DNA from: Polyangiaceae bacterium
GTDB lineage: Bacteria > Myxococcota > Polyangia > Polyangiales > Polyangiaceae
NCBI GenBank assembly: GCA_025936205.1
Contig: JAICTU010000498.1
Location: 1-6,505, forward strand
DNA length: 6,505 nucleotides
Direction of reading: 5' to 3'
Shown here: in pieces, positions 1 to 5,362 of the stretch
Layout: the number at the start of each line of letters is the position of its first letter
How positions within the stretch are numbered: position 1 is the stretch's first letter
Program-made: the position numbers and the translations under genes
Notes under the pieces: model-generated
The model's input: the letters and a program-made list of their open reading frames with translations, nothing else
Told to the model about the DNA's origin: nothing
Databases searched by the model: none

Positions 1-519
1 AACAAGCGTCAGACGATCGAAGTCGTGGCCGAGGCGCGCGCCCACGGCGCCCACGTCGAGGGTGAGATCGAGGGCATCCTGGGCGTGGAAGACGGCATCG
101 GTTCGGACCTGGCGTCGGACATCTATTCGCTCGAAACGGCGGTCGACTTCGTGAAGTCGACCGGGGTCGACGTGTTCGCGCCCGCGATCGGCAACGCGCA
201 CGGCGTGTACAAGGCACCCCCGGTGCTGAACGCGCAGCGCGTGTCGGACATCGTGGCGCAGGTGCCGGTGCCCATTTGTTTGCACGGCGGTACGGGCCTC
301 TCGGCGGCTCAGTTCGATGATCTGATCGCCCGCGGCTGCGCCAAGGTGAACATCTCTACCGCGCTCAAAATCGCCTACATGGCCGCGCACGAGGAGTTCT
401 TCCGCGCGCATCCCGGCCACGGCGATCCGCCCACGTTGCTGCGCTTCGTGCGGGAGCGCGTGCTCTCGATGGCCCGCGAGCACCTGCGCCTCTTTCACTG
501 CGAAGGCAAAGCTGCTTGA
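1..519 (+). CDS. Class II (zinc) ketose-bisphosphate aldolase, C-terminal part
   Basis: The reading frame is open from the first base, so the start lies upstream; 172 residues remain, roughly the C-terminal 60% of a family usually near 280-350 residues. Class II aldolases reversibly cleave a ketose 1-phosphate or 1,6-bisphosphate into DHAP plus an aldehyde. Visible family marks are a VEGEIEGILGVEDG stretch, GNAHGVYK with a zinc-ligand His (window residue 67), LHGGTGL with the second zinc-ligand His (residue 95), and the phosphate-binding stretch KVNISTALKIAY. The first catalytic and zinc residues of the N-terminal half are outside the window. Tagatose-bisphosphate and fructose-bisphosphate aldolases cannot be separated on what is left; the NIST motif differs from the NIDT and NVAT I recall for well-studied members. 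The stop overlaps the next gene by four bases, so it is the first visible gene of the operon. The family is secure; the substrate is not. Confidence 0.9.
   Translation, partial: NKRQTIEVVAEARAHGAHVEGEIEGILGVEDGIGSDLASDIYSLETAVDFVKSTGVDVFAPAIGNAHGVYKAPPVLNAQRVSDIVAQVPVPICLHGGTGLSAAQFDDLIARGCAKVNISTALKIAYMAAHEEFFRAHPGHGDPPTLLRFVRERVLSMAREHLRLFHCEGKAA
502..506 (+). promoter_or_regulatory. Ribosome binding site for the CbbY-like gene, supporting a TTG start
   Basis: GAAGG lies nine bases before the TTG at 516. No ATG or GTG lies near enough to the start of the conserved HAD motif: the next in-frame ATG is at codon 55, well past the catalytic Asp residues. The TTG overlaps the aldolase stop as TTGA. 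The site is short and within coding sequence, so it is suggestive rather than strong. Confidence 0.5.
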
Positions 520-1343
520 CCACGCTCATCTTCGATTGCGACGGTGTGCTGGCCGACACCGAACGCCACGGTCACCTGCCGGCCTTCAACCAGACCTTTC
601 GCGAGTTCGGCCTGCCCGTGCAGTGGTCCGAGGAGGAGTACGGCATCAAGCTGCGCATCGGCGGCGGCAAGGAGCGCATGGCCAGCCTGCTGACGCAGGA
701 TTTCATCGCGCGCGCCGGATTGCCGCGGGATGAGCAGCAGCTGGCGGCCGAGGTGGCGCGCTGGCATCGGCGCAAGACGCAACTGTACACGGAGCGGGTG
801 CTCGCGGGCGAGCTGCCGCCGCGACCGGGGATCCGGCGCATCATCGCGGAGGCGCTCGAGGCGGGCTGGCGGCTGGCGGTGGCGTCCACTTCGGCGCGCG
901 AATCCGTCGAGGCGGTGCTGAAGGTGGCGGCAGGTGAAGAGAACGCGCGGCAGTTTGCTGGCGTTTTTGCCGGTGATGACGTGCCCCGCAAGAAACCCGC
1001 ACCCGACATCTATCTGCTGGCAATCGCGCACCTCGGCGCGCTGCCCACGGAGACGCTGGTGATCGAAGACTCGCAGAACGGGCTGGAGGCGGCCACCGCC
1101 GCGGCGCTCGCCTGTGTGGTCACGGTCAACGGCTATACCGAGCAGGAGCGCTTCGACACGGCCTTGATGGTGGTGTCGCACCTCGGCGACCCGGGCGAAC
1201 CTTTGCGCGTGCTGGAGAATCGCAGCCCCGCACGCCCGGTGGGAGGCGTGGTGCGTCTGGAGGACCTGGCGGCATGCCTGCCAGCCTCGCAGCTGACAGC
1301 TGCGCAGCTGCCGGGGTTGCGTGAGGCAGGAGGAATTGGATGA
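516..1343 (+). CDS. cbbY: CbbY-type HAD-superfamily sugar (bis)phosphate phosphatase
   Basis: This 275-residue soluble HAD subfamily IA phosphatase shows all motifs. FDCDGVLADTE carries the nucleophile Asp7 and acid/base Asp9. A cap region carries GGGKER at residues 49-54. VASTSARES is motif II, KKPAPD with Lys160 is motif III, and VIEDSQNGLEAA with Glu184-Asp185 is motif IV (Mg2+). The combination DCDGVLxDTExxGH, YGxxLxIGGGKERM, RPGI and GDDVPRKKPAPDIY closely resembles plant and bacterial CbbY as I remember it. That enzyme dephosphorylates xylulose-1,5-bisphosphate, a Rubisco inhibitor, to xylulose 5-phosphate. No Calvin-cycle gene is in the window, so the physiological substrate here may be another ketose bisphosphate made by the neighbouring aldolase. 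The start is a TTG in a TTGA overlap with the aldolase stop; the end overlaps dhaL as ATGA, so all three are probably translationally coupled. The HAD family is certain and the CbbY-type assignment likely; the substrate is inferred. Confidence 0.88.
   Translation: MTTLIFDCDGVLADTERHGHLPAFNQTFREFGLPVQWSEEEYGIKLRIGGGKERMASLLTQDFIARAGLPRDEQQLAAEVARWHRRKTQLYTERVLAGELPPRPGIRRIIAEALEAGWRLAVASTSARESVEAVLKVAAGEENARQFAGVFAGDDVPRKKPAPDIYLLAIAHLGALPTETLVIEDSQNGLEAATAAALACVVTVNGYTEQERFDTALMVVSHLGDPGEPLRVLENRSPARPVGGVVRLEDLAACLPASQLTAAQLPGLREAGGIG
1328..1333 (+). promoter_or_regulatory. Ribosome binding site of dhaL
   Basis: A perfect AGGAGG lies six bases before the dhaL ATG at 1340, within the last codons of the phosphatase gene. 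It fixes the dhaL start and indicates efficient initiation even though the two genes overlap by ATGA. Confidence 0.85.
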
Positions 1344-2011
1344 GCGGCGGATCGGCTGTATCCCAGACACAAGCGGTGTTGATGACGGAGCGGGTCGTGC
1401 GCTGTATCGCGCAGACGGCGGTGGAGAACGAAGCCAACTTCTCGGCGCTCGACTCGGTCGTGGGCGATGGCGACTTCGGCTTCTCGCTGGCGCGCGGCTT
1501 CGAAAAGGTCCTGGCCGAGCTCGACACGCTGGATCGCAGCAACGTCAGCACCTTCCTGAAGAAGGTGGCCGTGATCATCACCAGCCGCTGCGGCGGCACC
1601 TCGGGCCCGATCTGGGGGACTGCCTTCCTGCGAGCGGGCGGCGCGGCCGCTGAGTTTCGAGAGCAAGAGATAGGCCCGGCTCAGGTCGTGCTGATGTTGC
1701 GCGCGGCCTTCAACGGCATCGCGCAGCGCGGCGGAGCGTCGCTCGGCGACAAGACGCTGCTGGATGCGCTCGGCCCGTTCATCGACTGCTTCGAGCGCGA
1801 GGCCGTGATCGGCTCCACGCCGCCGCTGCTGGCGCTAGAGCGCGCCAGCGAGGCCGCCGAGCAAGCGGCGCGCGCCACCAGCGAGCTGGTCGCCAAGCGC
1901 GGGCGCGCGTCTTACACCGGCGAACGCAGCCGGGGCTCCGTCGATCCGGGCGCCACCGCCATCGCGGTGATCGCCAAAAGCTTGTGCGGCGCCCTGCGCG
2001 GCACGACCTGA
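1340..2011 (+). CDS. dhaL: Dihydroxyacetone kinase family, ADP/ATP-binding subunit DhaL
   Basis: This 223-residue protein is close in length to E. coli DhaL (about 210). DhaL is the nucleotide-binding eight-helix barrel that passes a phosphoryl group to the ketose held covalently by DhaK. The Mg2+-nucleotide signature is LDSVVGDGDFG with Asp38, Asp43 and Asp45, matching the three metal-binding Asp residues of the family. GGTSGPIWGTAF, a Gly-rich nucleotide loop, lies near residues 79-90. GASLGDKTLLDAL follows near residues 132-144, and GRASYTGERSRGSVDPGAT ends the fold. The residue after GDGD is Phe46, where E. coli has His and other relatives I recall have Thr or His. The gene starts on an ATG with AGGAGG, overlaps the phosphatase stop, and precedes dhaK, the reverse of the E. 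coli order. No dhaM phosphotransferase gene follows, so whether ATP or a PTS phosphoprotein is the donor cannot be read from this window. Confidence 0.92.
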   Translation: MSGGSAVSQTQAVLMTERVVRCIAQTAVENEANFSALDSVVGDGDFGFSLARGFEKVLAELDTLDRSNVSTFLKKVAVIITSRCGGTSGPIWGTAFLRAGGAAAEFREQEIGPAQVVLMLRAAFNGIAQRGGASLGDKTLLDALGPFIDCFEREAVIGSTPPLLALERASEAAEQAARATSELVAKRGRASYTGERSRGSVDPGATAIAVIAKSLCGALRGTT

Positions 2012-2026
2012 CCGCTGCCACTTTCC

Positions 2027-2044
2027 GCGAGGCCAGCGCCTCGC
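2027..2044 (+). promoter_or_regulatory. Intercistronic hairpin between dhaL and dhaK
   Basis: GCGAGGC at 2027-2033 and GCCTCGC at 2038-2044 are perfect reverse complements around the four-base loop CAGC. The hairpin starts 15 bases after the dhaL stop and ends nine bases before the dhaK ribosome binding site. No T-run follows, so an intrinsic terminator is unlikely. It may protect or separate the two messages, or adjust dhaK translation. The pairing is seen; the role is inferred. Confidence 0.5.
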
Positions 2045-2053
2045 CACAACACC

Positions 2054-2059
2054 AGAGGG
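2054..2059 (+). promoter_or_regulatory. Ribosome binding site of dhaK
   Basis: AGAGGG lies six bases before the ATG at 2066. It supports that start, as does the downstream protein beginning MRKFVNAPKEFVPEML, where DhaK proteins normally begin. Confidence 0.75.
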
Positions 2060-2065
2060 CTGAGC

Positions 2066-3061
2066 ATGAGAAAGTTCGTCAACGCGCCGAAGGAATTCGT
2101 GCCCGAGATGCTGAAGGGCCTGGCACTCGCCAACCCCAGCACGCTGCGCTACGTGCCCGAGTACAACCTGATCCTGCGCAAGGACGCGCCCCGCGACGAC
2201 AAGGTGTCGATCATTCAGGGCTCGGGGTCCGGGCATGAGCCCGCGCACGTGATGGCCGTCGGCCGCGGCATGCTCGACGCCGCTTGCCCCGGGGACGTGT
2301 TCTCGGCGCCGCCGGTCGACTACGTGACGGAGACCACCAAGCTGCTCCGCTCCAAGAAGGGCGTGCTCTACCTGGTGAACAACTACACGGGCGATCGCCT
2401 GGCGTTCGAGATGGCGGCGGAGCTCGCCGACGCAGAGGGCATCAAGGTCAAGACGCTGATCATCGATGACGACGTCGCTGTGTCCGATTCGACCTGGACG
2501 GTGGGGCGCCGCGGTGTGGCCGGCAACTTCTTCGTGATCAAGGCGGTGGGCGCCGCCAGCGAGCAGGGGGCGGACCTGGAGCGCCTGCTCGAGATCGGCA
2601 AGAAGGTGAACAGTGTCACGCGCACCATGGGCATTGCGCTCAGCTCCTGTATCCCGCCCGCCAAGGGCTCGGCGCTGTTCGCGATCGCGGAAGACGAGAT
2701 GGAGGTCGGCATCGGCATCCATGGTGAGCCTGGCCGCAAGCGCGCCAAGCGGGGTACCGCCAACGAGATCGTCAGCACGCTGCTCGATGCGGTCGTGCCC
2801 GACCTGCCCTACAACACAGGGGATCGGGTGGCGCTGATGATCAACGGTCTGGGGGGCACGCCGATCAGCGAGCTGTACCTGCTGTACGGCATCGCGCACG
2901 ATCAGTTGAAGAAGCGCGGCATCGAGGTGGCGCGCAACTACGTCGGCGAATACTGCACATCGCTGGAGATGGCGGGCGCCTCGCTCACGCTGGTGCGGCT
3001 CGACGACGAGATCGAGAAGCTGCTGGCCGCGCCGGCGGAAATCCCGATCCGCGTGTTCTGA
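2066..3061 (+). CDS. dhaK: Dihydroxyacetone kinase family, ketose-binding subunit DhaK
   Basis: This 331-residue cytosolic protein is slightly shorter than E. coli DhaK (about 356). DhaK binds a short ketose covalently through a His hemiaminal, and DhaL phosphorylates it. Catalytic positions are kept: GSGSGHEPAH with His57, NNYTGD with Asp110, and GIGIHGEPG with the covalent His219. These match E. coli His56, Asp109 and His218 with a constant offset of one. The IDDDVAVSDSTWTVGRRGVAGN region and the C-terminal GLGGTPISELY and YCTSLEMAGASLTL segments are typical. Two substrate-side positions differ: E. coli Ser80 corresponds to Ala81 in VFSAPPVD, and Lys104 to Asn105 in VNNYTGD (E. coli numbering from memory). 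A different ketose, such as a tetrulose or pentulose, is therefore plausible. The gene follows dhaL after 54 bp and is the last of the operon; the next gene converges on it. Confidence 0.92.
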   Translation: MRKFVNAPKEFVPEMLKGLALANPSTLRYVPEYNLILRKDAPRDDKVSIIQGSGSGHEPAHVMAVGRGMLDAACPGDVFSAPPVDYVTETTKLLRSKKGVLYLVNNYTGDRLAFEMAAELADAEGIKVKTLIIDDDVAVSDSTWTVGRRGVAGNFFVIKAVGAASEQGADLERLLEIGKKVNSVTRTMGIALSSCIPPAKGSALFAIAEDEMEVGIGIHGEPGRKRAKRGTANEIVSTLLDAVVPDLPYNTGDRVALMINGLGGTPISELYLLYGIAHDQLKKRGIEVARNYVGEYCTSLEMAGASLTLVRLDDEIEKLLAAPAEIPIRVF

Positions 3062-3076
3062 CAGAGGTTTGGGGCA

Positions 3077-3115
3077 AGCGGGCTTTGCGCGTCGGCGTGC
3101 GTCGCGAAGCCCGCT
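3077..3115. terminator. Strong hairpin between convergent dhaK and glgB, possible two-way terminator
   Basis: Positions 3077-3089 pair with 3103-3115 as a 13-bp stem with one G-T wobble, including the perfect arms GCGGGCTT and AAGCCCGC, around a 13-base loop. It begins 15 bases after the dhaK stop and sits between two genes that face each other, where a shared terminator is expected. Neither flank has a T-run, so an ordinary intrinsic terminator is not fully met. It may instead be a 3' RNA-protecting stem or part of a Rho-dependent end. A second, overlapping palindrome, CCGCT-C-AGCGG at 3111-3121, competes for the right arm. Confidence 0.5.
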
Positions 3116-3147
3116 CAGCGGGACCTCCTGGAGCCTGTAGTCTGGCG

Positions 3148-3185
3148 CTCTCAGCCGAGCCCAAAACTCGTAGCCGAGCCCCAAA
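3148..3185. repeat. Two-copy 19-bp imperfect tandem repeat next to the glgB stop
   Basis: Bases 3148-3166 and 3167-3185 are adjacent 19-base units matching at 16 of 19 positions. They share the core AGCCGAGCCC at 3153-3162 and 3172-3181. The second unit ends exactly at the glgB stop triplet (3186-3188 on the - strand). The repeat is not coding in any gene accepted here. Its function is unknown; a small replication slippage is the simplest origin. Confidence 0.6.
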
Positions 3186-5228
3186 TCAGCCGCGGCTCAG
3201 CAGCAGCGCTCCGAGCGGAGGCAAGGTCAGGCTCAGAGAATGGGCCCGGCCGTGGCTGGGGATGGCTTCGGCATGGACACCACCCTGATTGCCGAGCCCG
3301 CTGCCGCCATACACCCTGGCGTCGGTGTTGATCAGCTCGTGCCAGTAGCCGCCGCCCTCCACCCCGATGCGGAAGTCGTGGTGCGGCTCGGGCGTGAAGT
3401 TGAACACGCCCACGATGCACTCCTCCGGATCCGCCGAGCGGCGGAGAAAGGAGAGGGTGCTCTGGCGGCTGTTGTTGGCGTCGATCCAGTCGAAGCCGTC
3501 GGGATCGTGGTCGCGCGCGTACAGCGCCGGGTTCTCCACGTAGACCCGATTCAGATCTCGCACCAGGTGCTGCACGCCTTGCGAGAGCGGAGTGGTGGAC
3601 TGCTGCCAGTCGATGCTCGCGTCGTGGTTCCATTCGCGGTGCTGACCGAACTCGCCGCCCATGAACAGCAGCTTCTTGCCCGGCGTCGCCAGCATGTAGG
3701 CGAACAGCAGCCTGAGGTTCGCGAACTTCTGCCATTCGTCGCCGGGCATGCGGCTCAGCAGCGAGCCCTTGCCGTACACGACCTCATCGTGCGAGAGCGA
3801 GAGCAGGTAGCGCTCGCTATAGGCATACATGCGGCGGAAGGTCAGCTCATCGTGGTGGTAGCGCCGGTGCAGGGGCTCGCGCGCGAGATAGCGCAGGGTG
3901 TCGTGCATCCAGCCCATGTCCCACTTGAGATCGAACCCGAGCCCGCCCTGGCGCGTGGGCCCCGTCACGCGCGGCCAGGCCGTCGCTTCCTCCGCGATCG
4001 TCAGTACGTCGGGGTATTCGCGGTGCACTGAATCGTTCAGCCGCTTGAGGAAGGCCACCGCGTCGAGGTTCTCGCGCCCGCCGTGACGGTTCGGCACCCA
4101 TTGCCCTTCGGCCCGGCCGTAGTCGAGGTGAAGCATCGAGGTCACGCCGTCCACCCGCAAGCCGTCCGCGTGGAACTTGTCGAGCCAGAACACCGCGCTC
4201 GAAGTGAGGAAGCTCTGCACCTCGAGCCGCGCGTAGTTGAACACCACGCTGCCCCACTCCGGGTGCTCGCGCTGGCGTGGGTCTTCGGGTTCGTACAGGT
4301 GTGTCCCGTCGAAGTAGACGGGGCCGTGTCCGTCCGAAGGAAAGTGTGCCGGCACCCAGTCCAGTATCACTCCGATCCCATTCTGATGCAGGGCATCGAT
4401 CAGCGACATGAAGTCCTGCGGGGAGCCGTAGCGCGCGCTGGGAGCGAAATAGCCCGTCACCTGGTAGCCCCAGGATCCGAAGAACGGGTGCTCCATCACG
4501 GGCAGGAACTCCACGTGGGTGAAGCCCAGGCGTTTCACGTGCTCGATCAGCCTGGGTGCCAGCTCGCAGTAGCTCAGCGAGCGGTGGCGAGCGTCCGCTA
4601 CGCGCATCCAGGATCCGAGGTGGACTTCGTACACGCTCATCGGAGCGCTGAGCGCGCTGCGCTCCGAGCGCTCGGACATCCAGCGCTGATCCTGCCAGGC
4701 GTAGTCCAGGTTCCAGACGACGCTGGCCGTTTCTGGTGGTGACTGCTGGGCCACGCCATACGGATCCGCCTTGTCCGGCAAGAGATGGCCATTGCGCGAG
4801 CTGATGCGATACTTGTAGAGCTGGCCTCGCGAGACGCCGGGCACGAACCCCGACCAGATCCCGCCACCGGGCAGGCGCTGCAAGGGCGTCGCGCCCGTCC
4901 GCCAGCCGTTGAAATCGCCCACCACGCTGACCGCTTGCGCATTGGGCGCCCAGACCGCAAACTGCGTGCCGGCAACGCCGTCGCGCGAGGTCAGATGGGC
5001 GCCGAGCTTTTCGTAGATGCGAGCGTGCGTGCCCTCGCAGAAGAGATGGATGTCGAGATCTGAGATCGCGTGCGGCCCCAGCAGCGCGGGCCCCGCCGGG
5101 CTCAGACTCTCTGCCGCCGGGCCTCCTCGCGCGCCGAGCCCTGTTCCACCCGCAGTGCCGCTCGGAGTCCCCCCTCGGGTCCCGCTGAAGAGCGCCATGC
5201 TGTGCGGGACATCCGTCATCCGTGTCAT
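3186..5228 (-). CDS. glgB: 1,4-alpha-glucan (glycogen) branching enzyme, GH13
   Basis: GlgB cuts an alpha-1,4-glucan chain and re-attaches the piece as an alpha-1,6 branch during glycogen synthesis (EC 2.4.1.18). With the start at 5228 it has 680 residues. A low-complexity Gly/Ala/Pro stretch fills about residues 15-50, then comes EGTHARIYEKLGAHL. A CBM48 module follows near residues 85-175 (FAVWAPNA, VVGDFNGW). The GH13 barrel shows YEVHLGSW, FTHVEFLPVMEHPFFGSWGYQVTGYFAP, DWVPAHFP (Asp290, His295), GLRVDGVTSML (nucleophile Asp360), TIAEEATAW (acid/base Glu at 413-414) and LSHDEVVYGKGSL (Asp481). The C-terminal beta domain carries NFTPEPHHDFRIGV and YGGSGLGNQGG. The extra N-terminal module of about 100 residues found in E. 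coli GlgB is absent. The start is uncertain: ATGs at 5228, 5219 and 5198 and a TTG at 5363 are in frame, and none has a clear ribosome binding site. I chose 5228 because the TTG form would run into treY. The gene diverges from treY and converges on dhaK. Confidence 0.95.
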   Translation of the reverse strand: MTRMTDVPHSMALFSGTRGGTPSGTAGGTGLGARGGPAAESLSPAGPALLGPHAISDLDIHLFCEGTHARIYEKLGAHLTSRDGVAGTQFAVWAPNAQAVSVVGDFNGWRTGATPLQRLPGGGIWSGFVPGVSRGQLYKYRISSRNGHLLPDKADPYGVAQQSPPETASVVWNLDYAWQDQRWMSERSERSALSAPMSVYEVHLGSWMRVADARHRSLSYCELAPRLIEHVKRLGFTHVEFLPVMEHPFFGSWGYQVTGYFAPSARYGSPQDFMSLIDALHQNGIGVILDWVPAHFPSDGHGPVYFDGTHLYEPEDPRQREHPEWGSVVFNYARLEVQSFLTSSAVFWLDKFHADGLRVDGVTSMLHLDYGRAEGQWVPNRHGGRENLDAVAFLKRLNDSVHREYPDVLTIAEEATAWPRVTGPTRQGGLGFDLKWDMGWMHDTLRYLAREPLHRRYHHDELTFRRMYAYSERYLLSLSHDEVVYGKGSLLSRMPGDEWQKFANLRLLFAYMLATPGKKLLFMGGEFGQHREWNHDASIDWQQSTTPLSQGVQHLVRDLNRVYVENPALYARDHDPDGFDWIDANNSRQSTLSFLRRSADPEECIVGVFNFTPEPHHDFRIGVEGGGYWHELINTDARVYGGSGLGNQGGVHAEAIPSHGRAHSLSLTLPPLGALLLSRG

Positions 5229-5280
5229 GATTTGCCACGGGAATCCGGAATCTGGAAGCTGCGCTGCTGCGGGCCTCCCG

Positions 5281-5308
5281 CGAGCCGACTGGTCAGTCGA
5301 GGGGCTCG
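5281..5308. promoter_or_regulatory. Nested inverted repeat in the divergent glgB-treY gap, candidate operator
   Basis: An inner inverted repeat, CGACTG-GT-CAGTCG, spans 5286-5299. An outer pair, CGAGCC at 5281-5286 and GGCTCG at 5303-5308, encloses it with a four-base offset on the right; the two pairs share base 5286. It lies near the middle of the 134-bp gap between the proposed glgB start and the treY start. That is a typical place for a regulator controlling two divergent promoters. I see no clear -35/-10 pair in either direction, and no regulator gene in the window. Confidence 0.4.
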
Positions 5309-5362
5309 GTGTGCTGGATTGTCTCCGTGCCACACGGCGCTGCGCAGCGGGGCGTGCAGGCA

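Noticed and set aside
1289..1310. Three CAGCTG hexamers within 21 bases, including a perfect 7-bp inverted repeat, near the end of the phosphatase gene
   Set aside because: They encode ordinary Gln-Leu codons (SQLTAAQL) and sit inside coding sequence; chance in a G/C-biased gene is enough to explain them.
495..1370. 291-codon open frame on the - strand opposite the phosphatase gene
   Set aside because: The + strand gene has all four HAD motifs; the antisense product shows low-information Arg/His/Gln-rich sequence typical of a codon-bias artefact.
1835..3184. 449-codon open frame on the - strand opposite dhaL and dhaK
   Set aside because: It is the mirror of two clear genes in GC-rich DNA with G/C at third positions. 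Its translation is Arg/His/Gln/Leu-rich without any recognisable motif and it has no fitting ribosome binding site.
4641..4676. Perfect 14-bp palindrome and inverted repeats around the SERSERSALS codons of glgB
   Set aside because: They arise from repeated Ser-Glu-Arg codons between the CBM48 and catalytic domains; no sign of a regulatory site within the gene.
3240..4742. 263- and 219-codon open frames on the + strand opposite glgB
   Set aside because: GlgB is unmistakable on the - strand across this interval; the antisense products carry no known motif.
5319..5350. Possible promoter for treY starting at TTGTCT
   Set aside because: There is no acceptable -10 box at normal spacing; the match does not exceed chance.
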